A stretch of 64,000 nt of DNA, taken from positions 1 through 64,000 of the forward strand of contig CAYZCE010000008.1 of assembly GCA_964476835.1 (NCBI GenBank). The letters run 5' to 3'. The notes below the pieces were generated by a model, which made no database searches, was not told the origin of the DNA, and was given only the letters and a program-made list of their open reading frames with translations. This stretch comes from PALSA-926 sp964476835. Its GTDB lineage: Bacteria > Pseudomonadota > Alphaproteobacteria > Micavibrionales > UBA2020. The position numbers and the translations under genes are program-made. This document shows, piece after piece, positions 45,647-54,355 of the stretch (position 1 is the stretch's first letter; every line of letters starts with the position of its first letter).

Positions 45647-46372
45647 ATGGAAAACCTTTCATACATTGCCTTGTCGCGGCAGATGGCCTTGCAGAAGCTG
45701 CTCGACGTCACCGCCAACAACATGGCGAACATGAGCACGCCGGGCTTCAAGGCGCAGAACGTCCTCTTCGAAGAATACATGAACAAGACCGGCACCAGCG
45801 GCAAGATCGGCCAGGTGCGCGATGCCGGCGGCTACCGCGACGTGGCCCAAGGCACGCTGTCGCGCACCGGCAACAAGCTCGACGTCGCGCTGCAGGGCGA
45901 AGGCTACTTCGCGGTGCAGACGCCTGACGGCAGCATCAAGTACACCCGCGACGGCTCCTTCAGCCTCAACAACAAGGGCGAGATCGTCACGCAGAACGGC
46001 AGCACGGTCGAAAGCGAAAACGGCGGCCCGTTGACCATTCCGCAGGGCGCGACCGACATCATGATTTCCGACAACGGCTCGGTCAGCACCAACCTCGGCG
46101 TCGCGGGCAAGCTGAAGGTCACGAGCTTCGCCAACGAAAAGGCGCTGATCAACACCGGCAACAACCTCTACGACTCCCACCTGACGGTCGAAAAGCCCGT
46201 CGAAGGCACGCTGGTCGAGCAAGGCATGCTGGAAACCTCCAACGTCTCGCCGGTCATGGAAATGAATAAGATGATCGATATCCTGCGCATGTACCAGGCG
46301 ACGCAGAACATGCTGAATACGGACCACGACATGTCGATGACGATGATCGACAAACTCACCAAGACTTCATAA
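45647..46372 (+). CDS. flgF: Flagellar basal-body rod protein FlgF
   Basis: A 241-residue proximal-rod protein. N-terminal helix MENLSYIALSRQMALQKLLD with the VTANNMANMSTPGFKAQ motif, middle blocks LDVALQGEGYFAVQTPDGSI and YTRDGSFSLNNKGEIVTQNG, and the C-terminal helix VSPVMEMNKMIDILRMYQAT all fit FlgF. The ATG at 45647 is preferred over the GTG at 45635, which adds four residues. First gene of flgF-flgG-flgA-flgH. Confidence 0.94.
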   Translation: MENLSYIALSRQMALQKLLDVTANNMANMSTPGFKAQNVLFEEYMNKTGTSGKIGQVRDAGGYRDVAQGTLSRTGNKLDVALQGEGYFAVQTPDGSIKYTRDGSFSLNNKGEIVTQNGSTVESENGGPLTIPQGATDIMISDNGSVSTNLGVAGKLKVTSFANEKALINTGNNLYDSHLTVEKPVEGTLVEQGMLETSNVSPVMEMNKMIDILRMYQATQNMLNTDHDMSMTMIDKLTKTS

Positions 46373-46388
46373 GCAAGGAGATACGCAC

Positions 46389-47177
46389 ATGATGCTCACC
46401 CTCGATATCGGCGCAACCGGCATGCTGGCACAGCAGCTCAACGTCGACACCATCTCGAACAACATCGCCAACATGACGACGACCGGCTTCAAGCGCCAGC
46501 GCGCCAGCTTCCAGGACTTGCTCTACCAGACCAAGATCCGTCCGGGCGCGTCGTCTTCCGACAGCGACACCACCATCCCGGTCGGCATCCAGCAAGGCCT
46601 CGGCGTCAAGGCCGGCGCGGTCTACCGCATCAACGAGCAGGGCGCGCTGCAGCAGACCAGCAACAAGCTCGACATGGCGATCTCCGGCGAAGGGTACTAC
46701 CAAGTGCTGCTGCCGTCGGGCCAGACCGCTTACACCCGCGACGGTTCCTTCCAGCTCAACCAGAACGGCGAAATCGTCTCGGCGCAGGGCTACAAGCTGC
46801 AGCCCAGCATCACTATCCCGAGCGACGCGACCGACATCACGGTCAACAACTCCGGCCAGGTGCTGGTGAAGCTGCAAGGCCAGACGTCGCTCTCCAACGT
46901 CGGCCAGCTCCAGCTCGCCGTCTTCCCCAACGCAGGCGGCCTTGAATCGATCGGTAACAACCTGAGCACCGAGACGGAAGCTTCCGGCGCCCCCCTCACC
47001 GGCAACCCCGCGCAGTCGGGCTACGGCGAGATCGACCAGGCCTTCCTCGAAGCCTCGAACGTCAACGTGGTCGAAGAAATCACCGCCCTCATCCAGGCGC
47101 AGCGCGCCTACGAGATGAACTCCAAGGTCATCCAGACGGGCGACCAGATGCTGAACACCATCACGCAGCTGCGCTAA
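46389..47177 (+). CDS. flgG: Flagellar basal-body distal rod protein FlgG
   Basis: A 262-residue rod protein. The start LDIGATGMLAQQLNVDTISN, the NNIANMTTTGFKRQRASFQD block, the FlgG-specific region with QTKIRPGASSSDSDTTIPVG and IQQGLGVKAGAVYRINEQGA, and the C-terminal ITALIQAQRAYEMNSKVIQT are canonical. It has an AAGGAG site 8 bases before the ATG and begins 16 bases after flgF. Confidence 0.97.
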   Translation: MMLTLDIGATGMLAQQLNVDTISNNIANMTTTGFKRQRASFQDLLYQTKIRPGASSSDSDTTIPVGIQQGLGVKAGAVYRINEQGALQQTSNKLDMAISGEGYYQVLLPSGQTAYTRDGSFQLNQNGEIVSAQGYKLQPSITIPSDATDITVNNSGQVLVKLQGQTSLSNVGQLQLAVFPNAGGLESIGNNLSTETEASGAPLTGNPAQSGYGEIDQAFLEASNVNVVEEITALIQAQRAYEMNSKVIQTGDQMLNTITQLR

Positions 47178-47194
47178 TTAGGAGAAAATAAGCC

Positions 47195-48136
47195 ATGACG
47201 ATCAAGTGCCCTGAACCCAAGAAGCCCCTGAACGCCCGCCTGCTGCTGATGGCGGTCGCCATGACGGCCTCCGTCGTCAGCCACGCCTTCGCGGCGATGC
47301 CGAAATCCGAAAGCGTCATCACCCGCGACCAGGTGACGCTGTCCGACGTCTTCGACGGCGTGACCGAGAACGCGGATTATGTTCTCGCCCCGGCGCCGGA
47401 CATGGGCCGCACGCTGACGCTCAACGTCAACGACCTCAACCGCATCTCGGAGGCCTTCAACCTTGGCTGGCATGCCTCCGCGCCGCAGCAGACCGTCATC
47501 CGCCGCTCCGTCAACGTGATCGGCAGCGCGGACATCAAGGACGCGCTCGTCCGCAGCCTGAAGGAAAAGCTGAGCGGCCAGCGCGTCGACCTCGACCTTG
47601 CCGACGCCAACGCGACGCTCAAGGTGTCGGGCGAAACCGCGGCGCTGCCTTCCGTGCAGGAACTGCATGTCGATGCGGCGCACAATTCCTTCACCGCAGT
47701 GGTCGCTGCCGGCGATGCGCACCGCGACGTCAGCGGCACCTACTACAGCATCACGCAGCTGCCGGTGCTGAAAACCCCCTTGCGCCCCGGCGACGTGATC
47801 GCGAAAAGCGACATTGATTTCATCGACGTCCGCTCGACCGACATCAGCGCCGCGATGATCGTGGACACCGGCCACCTCGTCGGCCAGACGCCGAAGCGCG
47901 GCCTCTCCGCCTTTAAGCCGCTGACCGCCAGCGACGTGACCGCGCCGATGGTCATCAAGAAGGGCGACCTCGTCACCATGACGCTGAAAAGCGACATCCT
48001 GATGCTGACGACGCAAGGCCGCGCGATGGAAGACGGCGCCGCCGGCGACGTCGTGAAAGTGATGAACACCGCCTCCAAACAGACGCTCGACGCAGTCGTG
48101 ACCGGCCCGCAAGCGGTCGACGTCCGCGCGCTCTAA
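47195..48136 (+). CDS. flgA: Flagellar P-ring assembly chaperone FlgA
   Basis: A 313-residue periplasmic protein with a signal peptide (LNARLLLMAVAMTASVVS, cleaved around HAFA). The C-terminal half has the SAF/FlgA pattern: ITQLPVLKTPLRPGDVIAKS, DIDFIDVRSTDISAAMI, GLSAFKPLTASDVTAPMVIK, and AAGDVVKVMNTASKQTLDAV. It helps FlgI assemble the P ring. Longer than E. coli FlgA (219) because of an N-terminal extension of about 100 residues. It lies 17 bases after flgG. Confidence 0.93.
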   Translation: MTIKCPEPKKPLNARLLLMAVAMTASVVSHAFAAMPKSESVITRDQVTLSDVFDGVTENADYVLAPAPDMGRTLTLNVNDLNRISEAFNLGWHASAPQQTVIRRSVNVIGSADIKDALVRSLKEKLSGQRVDLDLADANATLKVSGETAALPSVQELHVDAAHNSFTAVVAAGDAHRDVSGTYYSITQLPVLKTPLRPGDVIAKSDIDFIDVRSTDISAAMIVDTGHLVGQTPKRGLSAFKPLTASDVTAPMVIKKGDLVTMTLKSDILMLTTQGRAMEDGAAGDVVKVMNTASKQTLDAVVTGPQAVDVRAL

Positions 48137-48157
48137 GACCAAGAAAGGGAAGATAAC

Positions 48158-48916
48158 ATGTCCAGCAAAACCGCAAAATTCCTGACCCACGCGACCTGCC
48201 TCGTCGCCGTCATGGCGCTCTCCGCCTGCGGGATCTCTGACCGCCTCTCCTACGTCGGCAAGCCGCCCGCGATGGACAAGATCGAGAACCCCTACGAACA
48301 GGCCGACTACAAGCCGGTCTCCATGCCAATGCCGCCGGTCGTCGCGCAGAATACCGAGATGAACTCGCTCTGGCAGCCGGGCCGCTCGACCTTCTTCAAG
48401 GACCAGCGCGCCAACAAGGTCGGCGACATCCTGACCGTCCTCATCAATATCAAGGATATCGCCAACCTCAAGAACAAGACCGAACGCACCCGCGACAGCA
48501 ACGACAGCGTCGGCGTGCCGAACATGTTGGGCTTTGAAACGAAGCTGGGCAAGGTTCTGCCGGATGCGGTCGACCCGTCGTCGCTCGTCAAGGCCAACTC
48601 CGCCTCCACCTCCACCGGCGACGGCAAGATCGAGCGCGGCGAGGAGATCAACCTCAAGCTCGCCGCCACCGTCGTGCAGGTGCTGCCCAACGGCAACTTC
48701 GTGCTGCAGGGCCGCCAGCAGGTGCGCGTGAACGCCGAACTGCGCGACCTCGCGCTGCAAGGCGTCATCCGCCCCGAGGACATCCTCAACAACAACTCCA
48801 TCTCTTACGAGAAGATCGCAGAAGCGCGCATCATGTACGGCGGCAAGGGCTCGCTCGCCGACATCCAGACGCCGCGCTACGGTCAGCAGTTCTTCGACGC
48901 GGTCTTCCCCTTCTAA
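48158..48916 (+). CDS. flgH: Flagellar L-ring protein FlgH
   Basis: A 252-residue outer-membrane lipoprotein that forms the L ring. The lipobox LSAC-G ends the signal (residues about 21-25). Conserved core: SLWQPGRSTFFKDQRANKVG, DILTVLINIKDIANLKNKTE, IERGEEINLKLAATVVQVLP, NGNFVLQGRQQVRVNAELRD, and LADIQTPRYGQQFFDAVFPF at the end. It closes the flgF row and is followed by a strong terminator. Confidence 0.97.
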   Translation: MSSKTAKFLTHATCLVAVMALSACGISDRLSYVGKPPAMDKIENPYEQADYKPVSMPMPPVVAQNTEMNSLWQPGRSTFFKDQRANKVGDILTVLINIKDIANLKNKTERTRDSNDSVGVPNMLGFETKLGKVLPDAVDPSSLVKANSASTSTGDGKIERGEEINLKLAATVVQVLPNGNFVLQGRQQVRVNAELRDLALQGVIRPEDILNNNSISYEKIAEARIMYGGKGSLADIQTPRYGQQFFDAVFPF

Positions 48917-48962
48917 GGGCGCGTCTCCTCCTTCCACCCCACCACCACCCACCCACCTTGAA

Positions 48963-48997
48963 AGGGCCGATGCGTTGTCATCGGCCCTCTTTTTTTG
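48963..48997 (+). terminator. Rho-independent terminator of the flgFGAH operon
   Basis: AGGGCCGATG (48963-48972) pairs perfectly with CATCGGCCCT (48979-48988) around a CGTTGT loop, followed by C and a run of seven T. Confidence 0.93.
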
Positions 48998-49063
48998 CGG
49001 TGGAAATGTGTCTATACTTCACGTCTTCGGTATTTTCCGTGGGGATAAAAGGACTTTTTAGTT

Positions 49064-50770
49064 ATGGAACAAGCCAAGCGGCAGCTTTTCGAGAACGATC
49101 AGTGGTTGTGGGAAAAGCATTATCCCAAGGGCCTCAGCTGGCGCATTCCGCTGCTCAAGAAGCCGTTGTTCCACATCCTCGACCGCGCGGCGGCGCAGTA
49201 TCCGCACAACGACCTCTGCATCTTCCAGGGCAGGGCGTTCACGTATGAAAAGATCGCGCAGATGGCCGACCGCGTCGCGGCGGGCCTGCAGAAGATCGGC
49301 GTGAAGAAGGGCGTCAAGGTCGGCCTGTTCCTGCCCAACATGCCGTATTCGGTCGCGTTCTATTTCGGCATCCTCAAGGCCGGCGGCACGGTCGTGAACT
49401 ACAACCCGCTCTATGTCGACCGCGAGCTGAGCAACCAGATCGGCGACAGCGGCACCGACATCATGGTGACGACCGACCTCAAGTTCCTCACCGACAAGAT
49501 GGAGAAGATGCTGGCGACGACCCAGCTCAAGAAAGTCATCGTCTGCCCGATGGCCGACGTGCTGCCATTCCCCAAGAACATCCTCTACCCGCTCGTCAAG
49601 ATGAAGGACATCTCGCACGTCACATACGACGAGCGCCATATCTCCTTCAAGGCGCTGGCCGACAACGACGGCAAGTACGAGCCCGTGCATGTCGACGCCG
49701 ACGACATCGCCGTGCTGCAATATACCGGCGGCACCACCGGCGTGCCGAAGGGCGCGATGCTGACGCACGGCAACGTCTATGCCAATGTGCAGCAGACACT
49801 TGGCTGGGTCGGCAGCATCATGACGCCGGGCGAAGAGGTGATGATGGGCGTGCTGCCGCTCTTCCACGTCTTCGGGATGACCGTCGTCATGCACTGCTCG
49901 CTGTGGATGGGCATGAAGATCGTCCTGCTGCCCAAGTTCTCGGCAGAGGAAATGATCAAGGCCATCCGCGACAACAAGGCGACCTTCGTGCCCGCGGTGC
50001 CGTCGATCTTCAACGCGATCGCCGTCAACCCGACCTTACGCAAGACCGATTTCGACAGCGTCAAGTTCTGCATGTCGGGCGGCGCGCCGCTGCCGGGCGA
50101 CGTCCAGCGCCTGTTCACCGAGAAGACCGGCTGCACGCACATCGGCGAAGGCTACGGCCTCTCGGAAACTTCGCCGGTCGCCTGCTTCAACCCGCCGGTC
50201 GGCAAGATCAAGCCGGGCACCGTCGGCCTGCCGATCCCCGGCACCGTCGTCGAGATCCTGAGCCTTGAGGACAGCGCGACGCCCATGCCCGTCGGCGAAA
50301 AGGGCGAGGTCTGCATCAGCGGCCCGCAGGTGATGAAGGGCTATTACAACAAGCCCGAGGAAACCGCCGCCGTGCTGAAACGCGGCCGCCTGCACACGGG
50401 CGACGTCGGTTTCATCGACGACGAAGGCTACCTGCACCTCGTCGACCGCATCAAGGACATGATCATCGTGCGCGGCTATAAAGTGTACCCGCGCTTCGTC
50501 GAGGAAGCGCTCTACAAGCACCCCGGCGTTGAGGAATGCATCGTCGCCGGCGTCGCCGACGCGGAACGCGGCGAGACCGTGCGCGCCTGGATCAAGCCCG
50601 CCGCCGGTTACGTGCTGACGGAAGACGAGCTGAAGGCGTTCCTGCACGACAAGGTCTCGCCGATCGAGATCCCGCGCCAGATCGTCATCCGCACCACGCC
50701 GCTGCCGAAGACGGCGGTCGGCAAACTGTCCAAGAAAGACCTGCTCGCCCAAGAAGGGTTGAGCCGCTAA
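49064..50770 (+). CDS. fadD: Long-chain-fatty-acid-CoA ligase, tandem copy 1
   Basis: A 568-residue FadD-type ligase. Motifs: VLQYTGGTTGVPKGAMLTHG (A3), GEGYGLSETSPVACFNP (A5), RLHTGDVGFIDDEGYLHLVD (A7), RIKDMIIVRGYKVYPRFVEE (A8), PLPKTAVGKLSKKDLLAQEG (A10 lysine). It should activate medium- or long-chain fatty acids for beta-oxidation or phospholipid salvage. Followed after 13 bases by a clear paralogue. It starts 67 bases after the flgH terminator, so its promoter must lie in that short stretch. Confidence 0.95.
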   Translation: MEQAKRQLFENDQWLWEKHYPKGLSWRIPLLKKPLFHILDRAAAQYPHNDLCIFQGRAFTYEKIAQMADRVAAGLQKIGVKKGVKVGLFLPNMPYSVAFYFGILKAGGTVVNYNPLYVDRELSNQIGDSGTDIMVTTDLKFLTDKMEKMLATTQLKKVIVCPMADVLPFPKNILYPLVKMKDISHVTYDERHISFKALADNDGKYEPVHVDADDIAVLQYTGGTTGVPKGAMLTHGNVYANVQQTLGWVGSIMTPGEEVMMGVLPLFHVFGMTVVMHCSLWMGMKIVLLPKFSAEEMIKAIRDNKATFVPAVPSIFNAIAVNPTLRKTDFDSVKFCMSGGAPLPGDVQRLFTEKTGCTHIGEGYGLSETSPVACFNPPVGKIKPGTVGLPIPGTVVEILSLEDSATPMPVGEKGEVCISGPQVMKGYYNKPEETAAVLKRGRLHTGDVGFIDDEGYLHLVDRIKDMIIVRGYKVYPRFVEEALYKHPGVEECIVAGVADAERGETVRAWIKPAAGYVLTEDELKAFLHDKVSPIEIPRQIVIRTTPLPKTAVGKLSKKDLLAQEGLSR

Positions 50771-50783
50771 GGGAGGAACCACC

Positions 50784-52454
50784 ATGGATCAAGCTGCATT
50801 GAAAAACCCCGCTGCGTCCGCCATGCCTTGGCTCAAGAGCTATCCGCACGGCGTCGACGCGCAGTTGACGGTGCCGGAAAAGCCACTGCCTGTCTTCCTG
50901 ACGGAAGCTGTCGCCCGCTTTGGCGACAAGACGGCAGTCACGTTCGGCGGCCGGGATTATTCTTATGCGACGCTGGCCTCGCTGGTCGACCGCGCGACCG
51001 TGGGCCTGCAAAAACTTGGCGTGAAGAAGGGCGTCAAGGTCGGCCTTTTCATGCCGAACTCGGCCTATTCCATCGTCATGTACTACGCGATCCTGAAATC
51101 AGGCGCGACGGTCGTCAACTACAACCCCATCTATGCCGAGCGCGACCTGATCTTCCAGGCCGAGGACAGCGAAACGGACATCTTCGTCACCCTCGACCAG
51201 CCGCAGCTGATCGATAAATCGCGCGCGCTGATCGACAAGACGCGCGTCAACCGCGCCATCGTCTGTTCGCACGCGCAGGACATGTCGGCCTCGACCAAGA
51301 CCCTGGAATTGCCCGCCGACATCACCTGGTTCTGCGACCTCATCGCAAACGACGGCAAGCCGGCGCCTGCCGCGATCGACTTCGCCAACGACATCGCCGT
51401 GCTGCAATATACCGGCGGCACCACCGGCACGCCCAAGGGGGCTGTGCTGACGCACCGCAATATCGTGGCCAACGCCATCCAGATCGGCGCGTGGTTCCAC
51501 CTGATCGAGGACGGCAAGGACAGCATGATCGCCGTGCTGCCCCTGTTCCACGTCTATGCGATGACCGTCTTGATGAACATGTGCCTGATGCACGGCATGC
51601 GCATCTTCCTGATGCCGCAATTCGACATGAAGGAAATGATTCATCTGGTCGAGACGGAAAAGCCGTCGTTCCTCTGCGGCGTGCCGACCATCTTCATGGC
51701 CATCGCCAACCACGACCGCGCGGGCGACGGGATGTTCTCGTGCCTCAAGGCCTGCGTCTCGGGCGGCGCGCCGCTGCCGGTCGAGGTCAAGTCCGCGTTC
51801 GAGGCGCGCACCGGCGTCAAGCTGCTCGTCGAAGGCTACGGCCTGACGGAAGCCTCGCCCGTCGTCTCCTTCAACCCGATGACGGACAAGCTGCGTCCCG
51901 GTTCCGTCGGCCTGCCGGTGACCGGCACGGTGGTCGAGATCGTCAACCTCGACGACGGCGTCACGGCGCTCAAGCCCGGCGAAAAGGGCGAGATCTGCGT
52001 GCGGGGCCCGCAAGTGATGCAGGGCTATTACAAGAAGCCCGCAGAAACCGCCGCCGTCATCCGCAACGGCCGCCTGCACACGGGCGATGTCGGCTACATG
52101 GACGACGACGGTTATATCTTCATCGTCGACCGCATCAAGGACCTGATCTTGGTCAGCGGCTACAACGTCTATCCGCGCCACGTGGAAGAGGCAATCTACA
52201 CGCACCCGGCCGTCAAGGAATGCATCGTCGCCGGCGTGCCCGACAAGCTGCGCGGCGAAGTGCCGCATGCGTGGGTCAAGCCTGTCGACGGCAACCCGCT
52301 GGATGCCGAGACGCTGCGCGCCTACCTGCAGGACAAGCTTTCGCCCATCGAGATGCCGAAGAAGATCATCGTGCGCGACGAGCCGCTGCCGAAGACGGCG
52401 GTCGGCAAGCTCTCGAAACGCGACTTGCTCGTGCAGGAAGGCTACGCGAAGTAA
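50784..52454 (+). CDS. fadD: Long-chain-fatty-acid-CoA ligase, tandem copy 2
   Basis: A 556-residue paralogue of the preceding gene, sharing blocks such as LGVKKGVKVGLFMPNSAYSI, ATVVNYNPIYAERDL, VLQYTGGTTGTPKGAVLTHR, VEGYGLTEASPVVSFNPMTD and LPKTAVGKLSKRDLLVQEGY. The pair looks like an old tandem duplication with later divergence in the substrate pocket region, so they may take different chain lengths. ATG 50784 follows AGGGAGGAA. Convergent with the LpxL-like gene, 3 bases apart, no terminator between. Confidence 0.95.
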   Translation: MDQAALKNPAASAMPWLKSYPHGVDAQLTVPEKPLPVFLTEAVARFGDKTAVTFGGRDYSYATLASLVDRATVGLQKLGVKKGVKVGLFMPNSAYSIVMYYAILKSGATVVNYNPIYAERDLIFQAEDSETDIFVTLDQPQLIDKSRALIDKTRVNRAIVCSHAQDMSASTKTLELPADITWFCDLIANDGKPAPAAIDFANDIAVLQYTGGTTGTPKGAVLTHRNIVANAIQIGAWFHLIEDGKDSMIAVLPLFHVYAMTVLMNMCLMHGMRIFLMPQFDMKEMIHLVETEKPSFLCGVPTIFMAIANHDRAGDGMFSCLKACVSGGAPLPVEVKSAFEARTGVKLLVEGYGLTEASPVVSFNPMTDKLRPGSVGLPVTGTVVEIVNLDDGVTALKPGEKGEICVRGPQVMQGYYKKPAETAAVIRNGRLHTGDVGYMDDDGYIFIVDRIKDLILVSGYNVYPRHVEEAIYTHPAVKECIVAGVPDKLRGEVPHAWVKPVDGNPLDAETLRAYLQDKLSPIEMPKKIIVRDEPLPKTAVGKLSKRDLLVQEGYAK

Positions 52455-52457
52455 CGC

Positions 52458-53354
52458 TTACTTCTTTTTCTTTTTCGGCCAGCGGTTGTGGATCCAGAGC
52501 CACTGGCCCGGGCGGGCGCGGACCCAATCCTCGAAATGACGGTTGATGGTGGTGAGGACCTCGCGCTGGGCTTCGGCCTTGTCCGCGGCGGCGGGCATGT
52601 CTATCGCCGGCAGCACGGTGACGCGGAAATGGCTGCCCCGCAGGCGTTCGATGCGCACCGGGTGCACGGGGCACCTGAACTTCAGCGCGAAAGCGGCAAT
52701 CGCGGGCGCGGTCATCGCGTCGATCCCGAAGAACGGGATAGCCATGCCTTCGTTCAATTTCTGATCCATCATGATGCCGAGCGCCTCGCCGCGCTTGAGC
52801 ACGGCCAGCATCTCGCGCGCGCCTTCCGCGCCCTTGGGGATCAGGCCGACGGCGCCGGCGCCGCGCGCATGCGCGAGCAGGCTTTCGACGCCTGGATTGT
52901 TCGGGCGGCGGTAGACCGGATAGACCCGGATGCCCGCCTGCTTAACCGCGATCGAGCAGATTTCCCAATTGGCGATATGCGCGGCGAAGAAGATCGACGC
53001 CTTGCCCGATGTTGCCGCCGCCTCGAGGTGTTTGTGCCCGACGATCTCGACGTTGTCGGCGATGTGGCCGAGGTGCGGATATTCCGCCATGACGCGGCCG
53101 AGATTGTCCCAGACTTCGCGGACGATCTGGCGGCGTTGCTCCATCGTCGTCTCCGGCATCACGCGGGCGAGGTTGGCGTAAGCGACCTCAGTGGAGGGAA
53201 AGAAGCGGCCGAAGGTGCGTCCGATCCAGCCCCCGGCGGCGGAAGCGACCGGCAGCGGCAACACGCGGAAGAAGGCGTAGATGATATAGACGCCCAAGGT
53301 CTCCAGCGCATAGCGGAAGCGCACGACCGGCGGAAGGCGGCGAGGATCGGTCAT
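52458..53354 (-). CDS. LpxL/HtrB-like lauroyl acyltransferase
   Basis: A 298-residue membrane-associated acyltransferase of the lysophospholipid/LpxL family that adds secondary acyl chains to lipid A. The catalytic HX4E motif is His126 and Glu131 in FFAAHIANWEI; a hydrophobic N-terminal segment (LETLGVYIIYAFFRVLPLPV) anchors it. The ATG at 53354 is chosen because it overlaps the lpxK stop by 4 bases. Ends in a basic RWPKKKKK tail. Third gene of waaA-lpxK-lpxL-like, acting on the same Kdo2-lipid A precursor. Confidence 0.92.
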   Translation of the reverse strand: MTDPRRLPPVVRFRYALETLGVYIIYAFFRVLPLPVASAAGGWIGRTFGRFFPSTEVAYANLARVMPETTMEQRRQIVREVWDNLGRVMAEYPHLGHIADNVEIVGHKHLEAAATSGKASIFFAAHIANWEICSIAVKQAGIRVYPVYRRPNNPGVESLLAHARGAGAVGLIPKGAEGAREMLAVLKRGEALGIMMDQKLNEGMAIPFFGIDAMTAPAIAAFALKFRCPVHPVRIERLRGSHFRVTVLPAIDMPAAADKAEAQREVLTTINRHFEDWVRARPGQWLWIHNRWPKKKKK

Positions 53355-54355
53355 GTCATCCTTTTGCGCAGGGCCTGCTCGATCATCGCGGTCAGCGTCG
53401 CAGGATCGTCCCATGAGATGCGGATCGCGAACTTGTCGATGCGCCCGCGCAGCTTCGCGGGCAGGCGCACATGGTCCTTGGTCGTCGTCACGACGGGCAT
53501 GCCTGCCGCATCGGCGCGCGCGACGATCTCGGCCAAGTCCTCGTCGTCGTAAGGGAAGTGGTCGGGAAATTCCATCCAGTCGACAACGTCCGCGCCGGCT
53601 TCCTCAAGCGTCTCGCGGAATTTCTGCGGACGGCCGATGCCGGCGAAGGCGGCGATTTTCCTGCCGCGCAGGTCGGGGTTGGCCGGGTCGGGCAGGGTGG
53701 AGGCCGTCAGGATCGGCACGCTGTTGAGGCGGCGGATGTAATCGGCGATGCCTGTCTTGTCCTTGCCGACGATGACGACCGCGTCCGCGCGCGACAGGCC
53801 GAAGGCCGCGTCTTCGCGCAAAGGACCCGCCGGCATGACGCGGCGGTTGCCGAAGCCCGCGCCGCCGTCGACCACGACGAGCGAGAAATCCTTGTAGATG
53901 ACCGGATTCTGGAAGCCGTCGTCCATCACGACGATATTGGCGCCGCTGTCCATCGCGTCCTGCGCGCCGATCGGGCGGTTGGCGGAAACCCAGGTGGGCG
54001 CGGCTTCAACCAGCAGAAGCGCTTCGTCGCCGACATCCGAGGCGGTATCGCGCGAGGGAGCGACCTGCAAAGGCCCCGTCTCGGTGCCGCCGTAGCCGCG
54101 CGTCAGCAGGTGGGGGTTGAATCCGCGTTCCTGCAGCAGCTTGGTCAGCGACAGCACGACTGGCGTTTTTCCAGCGCCGCCTGCGACGAGGTTGCCGACG
54201 CAGATGATCGGGCGCGTCATCGGCACCGGGAAATAAAGGTCGAACTTTTTGCGCGTCAGCCAGCCGTAGATGCGGCCGAACGGCGACAGCAGGGTCTTGC
54301 GCGCGATGTCGCCGAAGGTCTTCTGCCGGTACCAGAAATCGGGCGCGTTGATCAT
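53351..54355 (-). CDS. lpxK: Tetraacyldisaccharide 4'-kinase LpxK
   Basis: A 334-residue lipid A 4'-kinase. The P-loop GNLVAGGAGKTP (54-65), LLTRGYGG, SDVGDEALLL, IVVMDDGFQNP and FAGIGRPQKFRETL are family signatures. It is a peripheral inner-membrane enzyme that phosphorylates the lipid A disaccharide just before Kdo addition. Its start overlaps the waaA stop by 4 bases and its stop overlaps the next start, so the three genes form one tightly coupled unit. Confidence 0.97.
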   Translation of the reverse strand: MINAPDFWYRQKTFGDIARKTLLSPFGRIYGWLTRKKFDLYFPVPMTRPIICVGNLVAGGAGKTPVVLSLTKLLQERGFNPHLLTRGYGGTETGPLQVAPSRDTASDVGDEALLLVEAAPTWVSANRPIGAQDAMDSGANIVVMDDGFQNPVIYKDFSLVVVDGGAGFGNRRVMPAGPLREDAAFGLSRADAVVIVGKDKTGIADYIRRLNSVPILTASTLPDPANPDLRGRKIAAFAGIGRPQKFRETLEEAGADVVDWMEFPDHFPYDDEDLAEIVARADAAGMPVVTTTKDHVRLPAKLRGRIDKFAIRISWDDPATLTAMIEQALRKRMT

